Assembly: GCF_034424645.1 (NCBI RefSeq)
Contig: NZ_CP139969.1
Coordinates: 3,162,001 to 3,226,000, forward strand
DNA length: 64,000 nucleotides
Source: Bordetella avium
GTDB lineage: Bacteria > Pseudomonadota > Gammaproteobacteria > Burkholderiales > Burkholderiaceae_B
Direction: 5' to 3'
The notes beneath the pieces are model-generated. The model did no database searches. It was not told the origin of the DNA and saw nothing but the letters and a program-made list of their open reading frames with translations. The position numbers and the translations under genes are program-made. Each line of letters starts with the position of its first letter. The stretch's first letter is position 1. Shown here one piece after another: positions 11,311-21,369 of the stretch.

Positions 11311-11709
11311 ATGCAAACCAAGCCTTGCACCCTGACGCGCTCGCGCACCGCCGTTTTCTGGCTGGCGCTGCTGCTGTTCGCGTTCAAGGCGATGGTGCCG
11401 CAAGGCTTCATGCCTGGCTCATCCCAAGGCGGCACGCTGATTCAGCTCTGCTCGGCGGCAGGGCCGGTGTGGGTGCAGGGCCCGGCCAAGGCCGACCAAG
11501 GCCCTGATGAACGCCACGCGGCACAGGCCGCCGCCTGCTCGAGCGGCGCCGCCGTCAGCGCTGCGGCGCTGCTGCCCGCGCCGCTCTCTCCGATCCCGGT
11601 CAGCGAACAGGCTTTTCCTGTCTCGGCCCGGGCGCCGCCCGCCGCGCCGGTTTTCCCCATTTCCAGCGTCCCGCTCGGGGCGCGCGCACCTCCCCTCTCT
11701 CTCGTTTGA
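11311..11709 (+). CDS. DUF2946-family secreted or membrane-anchored protein
   Basis: I start this gene at the ATG at 11311 (MQTKPCTLTRSRTAVFWLA), giving 132 residues. A basic N-terminus and one hydrophobic segment (residues 14-30) are followed by the QGFMPG motif typical of DUF2946 proteins, then a short cysteine-containing region and an Ala/Pro-rich tail. DUF2946 genes commonly sit beside TonB-dependent copper receptors and PepSY proteins, which fits the remnant and PepSY gene downstream. The molecular role is unknown. Confidence 0.7.
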   Translation: MQTKPCTLTRSRTAVFWLALLLFAFKAMVPQGFMPGSSQGGTLIQLCSAAGPVWVQGPAKADQGPDERHAAQAAACSSGAAVSAAALLPAPLSPIPVSEQAFPVSARAPPAAPVFPISSVPLGARAPPLSLV

Positions 11710-11781
11710 TCGCTGCCGGCTTGCCGGCGTTCTCTGGCTGCACCTAAGCCGCAGCCCTGTTTCCTATTGAACGAGAATTTC

Positions 11782-11901
11782 ATGCCTATTCCTTACGCCA
11801 GAACCGCCCTGGCGGTATGGGGCTGCGCGCACGCCTCTTCCTGGGCGCACACCGCAAGCGTCGCCACCCTGCCTGACCTCAGCGCCAGCTACCGTTTCTG
11901 A
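11782..11901 (+). pseudogene. Collapsed TonB-dependent receptor: signal peptide joined to the last strand
   Basis: This 39-codon frame starts MPIPYARTALAV, reads as a signal peptide ending near SWAHTA, passes TLPDL (where a TonB-receptor plug would begin) and stops right after LSASYRF. Ending on an aromatic residue in a xSYRF context is the hallmark of the final strand of an outer-membrane beta-barrel. The simplest reading is an in-frame internal deletion of some 2 kb from a TonB-dependent receptor that once sat between DUF2946 and PepSY genes. This is inference from the two termini only. Confidence 0.55.
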
Positions 11902-11911
11902 GGCCGACACC

Positions 11912-13327
11912 ATGTCTACAAGCGCTTCCCTTAACAAAGACGACCGCGAACACGTGGCGGCCGCAGACCTCTACCGGGCGGTCTGGCGCTGGCATTTTTA
12001 TGCCGGCATGCTGGTGCTGCCCTTCATGATCCTCTTGGCCGCCACCGGCATGCTCTATCTCTTTCACGACGAGATCGAAAGCGTCTGGTACCGCGATCTG
12101 CGCCAGGTGGCCGAACACGACGCGGCGCCGCGCGCGCCCGAAACCCTTGCGGCCGCTGCGCTGGCGGCGCAGCCCGGCACGCTGCTGAAATACCTGCCGC
12201 CCGCCGGCCCGCGCGCGTCGGCTCGGGCCGTGATACGCCCCGCCTCGGGAGCCAATATCTCGGTCTACCTCAACCCCTACACCGCTCAGGTATTGGGCAG
12301 CCTGCCCGAACAAGGCAGCTTGATGTGGACCGTGCGCAAGCTGCATAGTCTGAAATACTTCAATGCCGCCGCCTTGATCGAAATCGCTGCCGGATGGTCC
12401 TTGCTGCTGGTGGCCAGCGGCATCTACCTGTGGTGGCCGCGCGGCCGCCGCCTAGGGGTCATCAGCGTGCGCGGCTCGCCTGCGCGACGGGTGTTCTGGC
12501 GCGATCTGCACGCGGTCACGGGCGTCTTCACGGCCTTCTTCATTGTGTTTCTCGCGCTCACGGGCATGCCTTGGTCGCAGGTCTGGGGAGCCAAGATCAA
12601 TCAATGGGCCAATGGCAGTAACTTCGGCTACCCCTCGGGAGTCCGCGTGCAAGTGCCGATGTCGACGCTGAAACTGGCCGATCAGGGCCTGACGACCTGG
12701 TCACTCGAGCAGGCCCGGCTACCGCAATCGGGGCATGAAGGTCATGACAGCCACGCAGGCCACGCGGCTCAGGAAGCGCCGCAAGGCCAGAACAGGCAGG
12801 GCGAACACCCTGGCCGGCCTGCGCCCATCGGTCTGAACCGCGCCGTCGCCGCCCTAGAGGCGCTGCATCTGGCCCCCGGCTATTCCATCAGCCTGCCCAA
12901 GAGCGATCGGGGGGTGTACTCGGCCTCGGTATACCCCAATGATCTGCAACGTCAGCGTGTTGTGCACCTGGACCAATACAGCGGCAAGCCCTTGCTGGAC
13001 ATGAGCTACGCTGACTACGGCCCCTTGGGCAAGACGCTGGAATGGGGAATCAATGTGCACATGGGGCAGGAGTTCGGACTGGCGAATCAACTCGTCCTGA
13101 CGCTGGCCTGCCTCGCCATGGTGCTGATGTCGGTATCCGCCGCCGTGATGTGGTGGAAACGCCGGCCGGCGGGCGGCCTCGGCATCCCGCCCGCTCCACA
13201 TAATGCCCGCGCCCTGCGTGGCGTGCTGGTCATCATGGTGATCGGCGGCCTGATCTTTCCGCTGGTCGGCCTATCCTTGATCGTGATGGGCGTGCTGGAC
13301 TGGCTGGCGCTGAAGCTGACGCGATAG
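11912..13327 (+). CDS. PepSY-associated transmembrane protein (iron/copper locus type)
   Basis: The 471-residue inner-membrane protein has the PepSY_TM plan: a first helix in YRAVWRWHFYAGMLVLPF, helices near residues 150-175 and 200-225, PepSY modules in the periplasmic loops and helices near 390-415 and 440-465. A His-rich loop (HEGHDSHAGHA, near 275) suggests metal binding. Members accompany siderophore or copper receptors and may act as membrane reductases. The receptor expected beside it is reduced to the 39-codon remnant, so its present role is doubtful. Confidence 0.83.
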   Translation: MSTSASLNKDDREHVAAADLYRAVWRWHFYAGMLVLPFMILLAATGMLYLFHDEIESVWYRDLRQVAEHDAAPRAPETLAAAALAAQPGTLLKYLPPAGPRASARAVIRPASGANISVYLNPYTAQVLGSLPEQGSLMWTVRKLHSLKYFNAAALIEIAAGWSLLLVASGIYLWWPRGRRLGVISVRGSPARRVFWRDLHAVTGVFTAFFIVFLALTGMPWSQVWGAKINQWANGSNFGYPSGVRVQVPMSTLKLADQGLTTWSLEQARLPQSGHEGHDSHAGHAAQEAPQGQNRQGEHPGRPAPIGLNRAVAALEALHLAPGYSISLPKSDRGVYSASVYPNDLQRQRVVHLDQYSGKPLLDMSYADYGPLGKTLEWGINVHMGQEFGLANQLVLTLACLAMVLMSVSAAVMWWKRRPAGGLGIPPAPHNARALRGVLVIMVIGGLIFPLVGLSLIVMGVLDWLALKLTR

Positions 13328-13333
13328 CGGCAG

Positions 13334-13370
13334 CGCCCGATGACCGGCCTGGCCTGCCGGTCATCGGGCG
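13334..13370. terminator. Bidirectional hairpin between convergent PepSY and FAH genes
   Basis: A perfect 15-bp inverted repeat (13334-13348 and 13356-13370, seven-base loop) starts six bases after the PepSY stop and ends three bases before the FAH stop. A short T stretch follows on the plus strand. Position and stem strength fit a shared terminator. Confidence 0.8.
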
Positions 13371-13373
13371 GTT

Positions 13374-14222
13374 TCAGCGCGTAAACGCCACCACGCGCTG
13401 GCGCTGCGTGCCCAAACCCTGCACGCCCAGCGTCATCACATCGCCCTCACGCAGAAACACCGGCGGCTTCATCCCCAAGCCCACACCCGGCGGGGTGCCG
13501 GTGGTGATGATGTCGCCAGGCAAGAGGGTCATAAAGCGGCTGACATAGCTCACAAGGGTTTTCACATCGAAAATCATGGTGCGCGTATTGCCGGTCTGCA
13601 TGCGCCGGCCATTGAGATCCAGCCAGAGGTCCAGGGCCTGCGGGTCCGGCACCTCATCGCGCGTGACCAGCCACGGGCCGATCGGGCCGAAGGTATCGCA
13701 ACCCTTGCCCTTGTCCCAGGTGCCGCCGCGCTCCATCTGGTACTCGCGCTCGCTCACATCATTGACGACGCAATAGCCTGCCACATAGTCCAGCGCGTCA
13801 TCGGCCTCGACATAACGGGCCCGCTCACCGATGACAACACCCAGCTCGACCTCCCAATCCCCCTTCTGAGAGCCCTCGGGCAGCATCACCGGATCATCCG
13901 GCCCCTGGATGCAGGACGTCGCCTTCATGAAAATCACCGGCTCTTGGGGCACGGGCGCGCCGACTTCCGCCGCGTGATCAAAGTAATTCAAGCCAATCGC
14001 CACCAGCTTGCCCACGTTGGCCACGGGGCAAGCCAGTCGCGGCTCGCCGGGCACCTGCGGCAACGAGGCCGGATCGCACCCGATCATGGCGGCCAACGCA
14101 GCCCGCCCGAGCTGAGCGGGGCCGATGTCAGGCACAAGCCCCGACAAATCCCGCAGCACGCCTTGCGCATCGATCAGGCCAGGCTTTTCCTGCCCCGCCG
14201 GGCCAAATCTCACCAGCTTCAT
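13374..14222 (-). CDS. Fumarylacetoacetate hydrolase-family protein
   Basis: The 282-residue product has the FAH catalytic domain in its C-terminal two thirds: AIGLNYFDHAAEVG, the metal ligands in VELGVVIGERAR and VVNDVSEREYQ, and GDIITTGTPPGVG. This short single-domain type includes acylpyruvate hydrolases, 2-hydroxyhepta-2,4-dienedioate isomerases and ureidoglycolate lyases. No pathway neighbour decides among them. It is distinct from the true fumarylacetoacetase at 45392-46705. Confidence 0.85.
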   Translation of the reverse strand: MKLVRFGPAGQEKPGLIDAQGVLRDLSGLVPDIGPAQLGRAALAAMIGCDPASLPQVPGEPRLACPVANVGKLVAIGLNYFDHAAEVGAPVPQEPVIFMKATSCIQGPDDPVMLPEGSQKGDWEVELGVVIGERARYVEADDALDYVAGYCVVNDVSEREYQMERGGTWDKGKGCDTFGPIGPWLVTRDEVPDPQALDLWLDLNGRRMQTGNTRTMIFDVKTLVSYVSRFMTLLPGDIITTGTPPGVGLGMKPPVFLREGDVMTLGVQGLGTQRQRVVAFTR

Positions 14223-14812
14223 GTATTTTCCCTCAGTGCAATATTGACGATGAACCGCGCGGACCGGCCCTCATGCAACGTGCGCTGCACTCCCTGCTGC
14301 GCAAGGCCGCCCTGCCGGCAAAAAATATACACGCAAACACCGCAAGCGCCTGATCCCCCTGCCCTTGAAGGTTTCCTCTTGGCAGCCCCCATCGCCTGCG
14401 CGCCCGCGCCGCACTGGCCGCTCGAGCAAGGCGCGGGCTATTGGGCTAGAATGTTCGAAGGCCTTCATGCGCCCACCCGGATCAGGACGACCTGACCGGC
14501 GTTTCTTCTCCAGGGACGACCCTAGCTCACAAGCCTATGGTTACCGTCCTTACTCCCCCCCCCTCTCGCTGCCCCATTGCCCTGCGCACGAACGCGCGCC
14601 CCCGCCTGTAACGCCGCAGCAAGGGCTAGACAGCGTCACAGGCGCTGCGCGCTGGTCCTGAATGGCCTGACACCCGGCTGCACCGCGGCCGCTGCATTCG
14701 CTGCCGCCTGTCCCGCCTCTCTTCCAGATTCCAGGCGACGGGATAAGCCGCTGCCACAGGCCTGCCCCGCCACACTCAAACCCTATTTAACTGGCCCCAA
14801 AGGGAGTCGTTA
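14223..14812. other. 590-base non-coding region upstream of chaA, with a nine-C tract
   Basis: The stretch lies between the divergent FAH and ChaA genes. Frames crossing it have no recognisable product. A candidate -10 (TAGAAT, about 14448-14453) sits some 360 bases before chaA. A homopolymer of nine C lies at 14555-14563. A ribosome site AGGGAG stands just ahead of the chaA ATG. I compared the leader by eye with the yybP-ykoY manganese riboswitch and saw no match. Confidence 0.4.
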
Positions 14813-15976
14813 ATGTGCACCCTCCACCATCGCGCGCGCGCGAGCAGACCCCGCATCCCGCGACCCGCGCTCATCAAGCTTATCTGGGCCTGGCTGGTCG
14901 TCATCGTGTTCACGGTGTATGGCGGCGACCTGCTGGCCGCGCCCTTGACACCGGCGGTCGCGCTGGGCTGCTTTGCCCTCTTGTTCTTCACCATTGTTGC
15001 GGCCTCGTTCGGCGTCGTGCATGAGGCCGACCGTCTCGCCCAACAACTCGGTGAACCCTATGGCACCCTGATCCTCACACTCTCCATCGTGTCGATCGAA
15101 GTCATCCTGATCGCCTCGGTACTCCTGGGCCCCGGCGAATTCCCGACGATAGGCCGCGACGCCATCTTCGCCGTCATGATGATCATCATCAACCTCGTGA
15201 TGGGCATCTGCCTGATCGCAGGCGCTCTGCGCCACGGCGAACAGACGTACAACGCCCAGGGCGCCAAGGCCTATCTCGGCATGATCGTTCTGCTTACGGG
15301 CTGCGCCCTGGTTCTGCCCAACTCTCTGCCTGGCGCGGGGGCCTTCAGCACCGTGCAAGCCTGGACTATCGCGGGTATCACCGCCGCCCTATATGGCCTC
15401 TTTCTCGCACTGCAAATGGGCCGCGAGCGCCGGCTCTTCATGCAGCCAGAGCCGGGCCTCATGGCGATCGTCCACCGGCCAGACCAGGCCAGCGACAGCG
15501 CCCCGGCGCAAGACAAAGCCCAAGGCTCGACACGCCAGAGCAGTCTGTTGCTGCTGGCGATGATCGTCCCCATTGTGCTGCTCGCCCATCACCTGGCCGT
15601 GGTCATCGACTATGGCGTCGTCGCAGCAGGCGCCCCCATCGCCGTAAGCGGCCTGCTGATCGCCATCATCGTATTCACGCCCGAATCGCTCACCGCCGTG
15701 AAAGCGGCGCTGAACCAAGACATGCAGCGCGCCATCAACCTCTGCCTGGGCGCCTTCGTCTCCACCGTCGGCCTCACCGTGCCCGCCGTGCTCGTCATCG
15801 GCCTGCTCACCGGCAAACCCGTCATCATGGGCATCTCGGCACTGGAAACCCTGCTCTTTGCGCTGACAGTGATGCTGGCCATGCTGTCCTTCGGCGGACA
15901 AAAAACCTCGGTCATCCAGGGCGCCCTGCACCTGGCGCTGTTCGCGCTCTATGGGTTTTTGCTGTTCGGGGCCTGA
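14813..15976 (+). CDS. chaA: Calcium/proton antiporter of the ChaA type
   Basis: The 387-residue inner-membrane protein has about eleven hydrophobic segments and two copies of the cation-exchanger core: GEPYGTLILTLSIVSIEV with its acidic helix residue near position 97, and the second repeat VVAAGAPIAVSGLLIAIIVF with FTPESLTAVKAALN. ChaA exchanges Ca2+ or Na+ for protons, protecting against salt and alkaline stress. It starts at the ATG at 14813 and is monocistronic, ending at a strong hairpin. Confidence 0.9.
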   Translation: MCTLHHRARASRPRIPRPALIKLIWAWLVVIVFTVYGGDLLAAPLTPAVALGCFALLFFTIVAASFGVVHEADRLAQQLGEPYGTLILTLSIVSIEVILIASVLLGPGEFPTIGRDAIFAVMMIIINLVMGICLIAGALRHGEQTYNAQGAKAYLGMIVLLTGCALVLPNSLPGAGAFSTVQAWTIAGITAALYGLFLALQMGRERRLFMQPEPGLMAIVHRPDQASDSAPAQDKAQGSTRQSSLLLLAMIVPIVLLAHHLAVVIDYGVVAAGAPIAVSGLLIAIIVFTPESLTAVKAALNQDMQRAINLCLGAFVSTVGLTVPAVLVIGLLTGKPVIMGISALETLLFALTVMLAMLSFGGQKTSVIQGALHLALFALYGFLLFGA

Positions 15977-16036
15977 GACAAAGCGACATCCCGGCAAACG
16001 CCAAGCTAGTGTGTCCTCCGCCTTCCCACCGCCCTG

Positions 16037-16071
16037 TGATGCCACCACCGCTACTCTTGGTGGTGGCATCA
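16037..16071. terminator. Bidirectional hairpin between chaA and the aminophenol operon
   Basis: A perfect 13-bp inverted repeat pairs 16037-16049 with 16059-16071 around a nine-base loop, between two convergent stop codons (chaA at 15976 and amnD at 16079). It probably terminates both transcripts. Confidence 0.8.
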
Positions 16072-16078
16072 CCCGGCT

Positions 16079-16516
16079 TTATGCGTCTGATGCCAGCGGT
16101 TTATAAGCCACCGCCTTGATTTCAATGCGCAGCATCGGATGCGGCAATTGATGAACGGCCACGGTTGTTCGACAAGGCCCGTCGTAATCGAAATACTCGG
16201 CGTAAACCTCGTTATAGCCCTTGAAATCCCCCATATCGACCAAGTAAGTCGATAGTTCGACCAGGTCTTTCAGACCCGCGCCCACGCTTTCCAGAATCGC
16301 CTTGATGTTCTCAATGACGGCGCGCGTTTGCGCGCGGATATCGGCATCCAGCACGCCCATCGCATCGGACTCGGCCCCCACGAAACTGTTGTCCGCCCGG
16401 CGCGAACTGGTGCCGGAAACAAAAAGAAAATCCCCGGCGCGCTTGACGTGAGGAAATCTACCGCGCGGTTGAGCCCGCCCTGCAATAACGGCGGAGGCGG
16501 TCGCAGTCGTTTCCAT
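16079..16516 (-). CDS. amnD: 2-aminomuconate deaminase (RidA family)
   Basis: This RidA-fold protein is identified by context with the aminophenol dioxygenase and semialdehyde dehydrogenase genes as the deaminase turning 2-aminomuconate into 4-oxalocrotonate plus ammonia. I start it at the ATG at 16516 because GAGGG precedes it by eight bases; that gives 145 residues, close to AmnD of Pseudomonas as I recall it. [11 protein letters not shown] near the N-terminus and the RidA arginine in [13 protein letters not shown] are visible. Only four bases separate it from the amnC stop. Confidence 0.8.
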   Translation of the reverse strand: METTATASAVIAGRAQPRGRFPHVKRAGDFLFVSGTSSRRADNSFVGAESDAMGVLDADIRAQTRAVIENIKAILESVGAGLKDLVELSTYLVDMGDFKGYNEVYAEYFDYDGPCRTTVAVHQLPHPMLRIEIKAVAYKPLASDA

Positions 16517-16520
16517 TTTC

Positions 16521-18002
16521 TTATCCCTCATCGCTGGCCTCGGGTCCGTCGACGTGAATGCACACATTGGTCAGTTCAGAATAGAAGTTCAAAGAATGGA
16601 GCCCGCCCTCTCGCCCGATCCCGGACAGCCCACTCCCGCCGAAGGGGGTGCGCAGGTCGCGCAGAAACCACGCATTGACCCAGGCAACCCCCACGTTCAT
16701 GGACTGCGCAACACGATGCGCCTTGTTCACATTGCTCGTCCAGATCGTCGCCGCCAAGCCATAGGGCGTGGCATTGGCCCGCCGTATGACCTCCGCCTCG
16801 GAATCAAAAGGCGTGATGTGGCCGATGGGACCGAAAATTTCCTCCGACACGCAGCGGGCGTCGTCGGGCAAGCCCGCAATCAGCGTGGGCTCGACCCAGA
16901 AGCCGCCATCCAGCGCGTTGCCAAAGCGTGGCGTGCCGCCCCCCACGATGAACTCAGCCCCCTCTTCGCGCGCGAGCGCGTAGTAGGCCAGCACCTTGTC
17001 ACGATGGGCTGCCGAAATCAGCGGCCCCATTTCCGTTTCGGCGTCGGCCGGATCGCCTAGCTTGATGCGCTTTGCGCGTTCGGCAAGCGCTGCGACAAAG
17101 CGTTGATAGATTGGCCGCTCAACGAAAATTCGTTCAGAACAGAGGCAGACTTGGCCGCTATTCAAAAAGGCCGCGCGCGTCATGCCTTCGAGCGTTTTTT
17201 CGACATCGCAGTCAGCAAAGATGATGGCGGCGTTCTTGCCGCCCAACTCAAACGACACCGGCTTGACCCCATCGGCCGCCGCGTGCATGATGGCCGAGCC
17301 AGTTTTCGACTCTCCGGTGAAGGTGATGGCGCTGATGTCGGGATTCCTGTTAATGAATTCCCCGGCCGAATTCGGGCCGAATCCGTGCACCAAATTGAAT
17401 ACGCCTTCCGGCAGCCCAACCGACTGCATCACCTCCGCAAGCAGGCTGGCCGTGCCAGGCGTTTCTTCCGATGGCTTGGCCACCACCGCATTGCCGCAAG
17501 CAAGCGCAGGCGCCACCTTCCAACTAAAAAGAAGCAGAGGCAGGTTCCAGGGAGAGATGATGCCCACCACGCCCAACGGCTTTCTGACCGCATAGTTGAT
17601 CGCCTGCGCACCGCCAGCGAGTTCGGTCCGAAACGTCTCCAACGGCGCCGTCTTGAGAATGTCTGCAAAAATGCGGAAGTTCGCCGCCCCTCGGGGGATG
17701 TCGAGCTTGGACGCCAGCGACACCGGCTTACCCGTGTCGCTGACCTCTGCCTCCAGAAAGACCTCCGCCCGGCGGTCGATTTCGTCGGCGATGCGGTACA
17801 GCATATCAGCCCGGTCCGCGACCGATGTCGCGCCCCAAGCGCGCACCGCGCGGTGGCCGGCGGCAATGGCCTCGTCAACCATCGCCCTGCTGGCCTCATG
17901 CACCTCGGCGAACTGCACACCGGTCGCCGGGTTGATGCCTGCAAAGCGCTTCTCGCTCTCGACAAAGCGGCCATTGATGAAATTTCTGTACTGCTTGAAC
18001 AC
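16521..18002 (-). CDS. amnC: 2-aminomuconate 6-semialdehyde dehydrogenase
   Basis: This NAD-dependent aldehyde dehydrogenase oxidises 2-aminomuconic semialdehyde. The GTG at 18002 ([13 protein letters not shown]) has GAGGAG about six bases upstream and gives 493 residues. ALDH landmarks are [14 protein letters not shown], the [10 protein letters not shown] nucleotide site, the glutamate in FELGGKN and the catalytic cysteine in [13 protein letters not shown]. Family members also include 2-hydroxymuconic semialdehyde dehydrogenases; the flanking amino-pathway genes favour the amino substrate. Confidence 0.85.
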   Translation of the reverse strand: MFKQYRNFINGRFVESEKRFAGINPATGVQFAEVHEASRAMVDEAIAAGHRAVRAWGATSVADRADMLYRIADEIDRRAEVFLEAEVSDTGKPVSLASKLDIPRGAANFRIFADILKTAPLETFRTELAGGAQAINYAVRKPLGVVGIISPWNLPLLLFSWKVAPALACGNAVVAKPSEETPGTASLLAEVMQSVGLPEGVFNLVHGFGPNSAGEFINRNPDISAITFTGESKTGSAIMHAAADGVKPVSFELGGKNAAIIFADCDVEKTLEGMTRAAFLNSGQVCLCSERIFVERPIYQRFVAALAERAKRIKLGDPADAETEMGPLISAAHRDKVLAYYALAREEGAEFIVGGGTPRFGNALDGGFWVEPTLIAGLPDDARCVSEEIFGPIGHITPFDSEAEVIRRANATPYGLAATIWTSNVNKAHRVAQSMNVGVAWVNAWFLRDLRTPFGGSGLSGIGREGGLHSLNFYSELTNVCIHVDGPEASDEG

Positions 18003-18055
18003 GGGTACTCCTCGGGGCAAATACAGGCTCGCTGCGCGAGCCCTGCTGAAACACG

Positions 18056-18868
18056 CTACTGGAGCTTGAACTCCACAACCGCGCCGCCGCTGCCATACAG
18101 CGGCCCATATTCATGCACCACGGCCTGCTGATACCGATCGCCCATCGCGCCCAGCAGCCAATGCAATTGTTTAAGCCCCATGTCGGGCCGCGCCGCCTTG
18201 CTGTACTCGGGCAGGCTAGCGCGCAGCGCCGGCAAATCGCCGTCTTCGATCAACGCCAGCAAGCGCTTGTTCCAGGCGTCATCGCCTTCCGAAATAATGT
18301 GATCCTGGTGAACATCGATCGCCTCCCGGAACATGCTGTTAGACAGCCCGCCTATCCCCAACACCGCCACCCGCTTGTCCTGCAACGCGCAAGCCGCAAT
18401 CGATCCCAACTGCTCTGTCTGAGCGGCGCTGTGATAAAGATTGTTTGCGGCCGTGATGACAGGCAGATCCTCGGTGCCAAAATTCATCAGGGTGCTCGCG
18501 GTAATCGTGCCCGTGTCGATGGGGAATTGGTCATAGTCCACGCTTCTCGTCTTGATACCCGCCTCATTGCAGGCTTGCACGCAACGATGGGCCAGCTGCG
18601 CATCGGAATAGATATCAAAAGGCTGTTCGCCGAACTCGTGCCAGTTCTCGTCCACATGCAATCCCGTACTGCGAGCCCGCGTAATCCAAAGCTGGTCCAG
18701 CACGGCAAACCATTGCGTCGAGTAAACCAATACGCAGTCAGGCCGCGAACGGGCCAGAGATCGCCCGACCTGCCTCAGCGCGTCACGAAAACGGCCCCAA
18801 GGCGCCACGTCCGGGCGCAATTGCGGCAGCGGACTGCCGGGAACGAGAAACGCGGATACGATGGTCAT
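18056..18868 (-). CDS. amnA: 2-aminophenol 1,6-dioxygenase alpha (non-catalytic) subunit
   Basis: The 270-residue product has the LigB/class III extradiol fold but lacks the iron ligands: where the partner subunit has APHPPHL and HSPHW, this one reads LVPGSPLPQ and YSTQW. That is what is known for AmnA, the catalytically dead subunit of the alpha2beta2 enzyme. GTITASTLMNF and VAVLGIGGLSNSMF are shared fold segments. It lies directly downstream of amnB with a 34-base gap. Confidence 0.82.
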   Translation of the reverse strand: MTIVSAFLVPGSPLPQLRPDVAPWGRFRDALRQVGRSLARSRPDCVLVYSTQWFAVLDQLWITRARSTGLHVDENWHEFGEQPFDIYSDAQLAHRCVQACNEAGIKTRSVDYDQFPIDTGTITASTLMNFGTEDLPVITAANNLYHSAAQTEQLGSIAACALQDKRVAVLGIGGLSNSMFREAIDVHQDHIISEGDDAWNKRLLALIEDGDLPALRASLPEYSKAARPDMGLKQLHWLLGAMGDRYQQAVVHEYGPLYGSGGAVVEFKLQ

Positions 18869-18902
18869 GTGATTCCCCCTGTTCTTTTCGCAAACCGCCG
18901 CG

Positions 18903-20218
<1,316 letters not shown>

Positions 20219-20440
20219 CGACGCTCCTGCGAAGCGATAAGGAATCGACAAACTAAGACGTATGCGTACAATCCTAGAATGGAAGACCCCGCTTAGGTAC
20301 AGGTGATTACCCTAGAAAATTCAGTAATAAGAGAAAAACCGCGCCCTAACGCTGCCGGTTTTTGGTACGTGCACAATCATTTGTAACGAAGCCGCATCCC
20401 GGCTTAGCATTACTGAACACAAGACAACACGGCATTCACA
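20219..20440. promoter_or_regulatory. Divergent control region between the amn operon and the MarR gene
   Basis: This AT-richer 222-base spacer must hold the promoters of both units. Two similar segments, around 20260-20273 and 20366-20377, share the core xCGTxCACAATC or a close variant, and the second continues into a small palindrome (ACAA and TTGT four bases apart, 20373-20384). These are candidate MarR operator sites by position only. Confidence 0.4.
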
Positions 20441-20944
20441 ATGGCCCGCGACAGAACCTCCAACACGCCCCGCTCCCGCCGCGCGTCCCTCGCTGACACG
20501 GCGGAAGTCGATGCTATCCTGCGGCACTTCCGCCTCGAAGAAGTGCCCTCGCACCTGTTGCGGCGCGCCCACTTCAAGGCCGAGGAAATCTTTGCAAGCA
20601 CCTTCGCCGGCGAAGGCGTCACACCGCGGCAAAAAGCCGCTTTGATCTTGCTCTACCAAGACCCCGGGCTCAGCCAGAACGCACTGGCCGAACGATTGGC
20701 AATGGATAGAAACACCGTCGCAGAAATGGTGAAGCGCATGCACCGCGCAGGACTGCTCGAGCGCAGCCCCTCACCCGCCGATGCCCGGGCCTACCAGCTC
20801 TACGTAACGCCCGCAGGCATGGAAGTGCTGCGCCGCGTCATGCCCCGCGATGTCATCGTAGAAGACCAATTACTCGCACGCCTGCCCGAGGAATATCGCG
20901 CCCTCTTCGTCAAATGCCTTCGCTTAATCGCCGAGGCGGAATAA
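20441..20944 (+). CDS. MarR-family regulator, probably of the aminophenol operon
   Basis: The 167-residue protein has a winged helix domain at about residues 60-140: TPRQKAALILLYQ, then SQNALAERLAMDRNTVAEMV (recognition helix) and the wing SPADARAYQLYVTPAG. MarR proteins are usually repressors relieved by aromatic ligands. It is divergent from the amn genes across a 222-base spacer, so control of that operon is the likely role. It starts at the ATG at 20441. Confidence 0.85.
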   Translation: MARDRTSNTPRSRRASLADTAEVDAILRHFRLEEVPSHLLRRAHFKAEEIFASTFAGEGVTPRQKAALILLYQDPGLSQNALAERLAMDRNTVAEMVKRMHRAGLLERSPSPADARAYQLYVTPAGMEVLRRVMPRDVIVEDQLLARLPEEYRALFVKCLRLIAEAE

Positions 20945-21013
20945 GCGCTGAACGCGCCCCGAGCAAAACGCCTCCCTCCCCCGCCCGGCGATCCGGACTC
21001 GCGTGACTCGGCG

Positions 21014-21045
21014 GTTTGGCGCCAGCCGATAGGCTGGCGCCAAAC
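21014..21045. terminator. Strong hairpin downstream of the MarR gene
   Basis: A perfect 14-bp inverted repeat (21014-21027 and 21032-21045) closes on a GATA tetraloop, 69 bases after the MarR stop. There is no T-run, so the terminator call rests on stem strength and position. It also lies close to the left edge of the inserted defence island. Confidence 0.55.
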
Positions 21046-21106
21046 AACATTCGGTGTCGTCTGCGCTCCGTGCGGGAAGCCCGAATTTTGGAACTGGAGG
21101 CTAGGC

Positions 21107-21265
21107 ATGGCTTGGGCACACATGATGTTCATCCTAGCGAGCCTGAATAGCGCTAACTACGCCCAGCTAAATGCGAAAGATCGCCTGCACCGGTTGGGAT
21201 GCAGGTTTTTCGTGAACTCGGCGCTCCAGAGCAGAGGTGTCGCCGTGTTGTGGGAGTTCATGTAG
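21107..21265 (+). CDS. Possible small ORF at the island edge
   Basis: A 52-codon frame starts at an ATG with GGAGG seven bases upstream (MAWAHMMFILASLNSANY) and ends at 21265. No family is recognised and base composition is not clearly coding. A hairpin with five Ts (21184-21210) lies within it, which argues that the stretch may instead be a leader or terminator. Low confidence. Confidence 0.25.
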   Translation: MAWAHMMFILASLNSANYAQLNAKDRLHRLGCRFFVNSALQSRGVAVLWEFM

Positions 21266-21268
21266 TGG

Positions 21269-21301
21269 TGCACAATATAATCAAACTGATTACGCAATGC
21301 A
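21269..21301. promoter_or_regulatory. Inverted repeat upstream of the WYL regulator, candidate operator
   Basis: An imperfect 33-base palindrome has matching arms TGCA...TAATC and GATTA...TGCA around AAACT; the inner part is TAATC-N5-GATTA at 21278-21292. It lies about 70 bases before the regulator's likely start. BrxR/CapW-type WYL regulators are known to bind such palindromes ahead of their own genes, so an autoregulatory operator is plausible. Confidence 0.5.
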
Positions 21302-21369
21302 TCAAAAAATGGACAAATATAAAGCCAACCCCAGCCTCTTGGTCACCCGTTTTGGATGAGGAGCCTTCG

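Noticed and set aside
14450-14812. Manganese-type (yybP-ykoY) riboswitch ahead of the antiporter gene
   Set aside because: The invariant internal-loop sequences could not be found.
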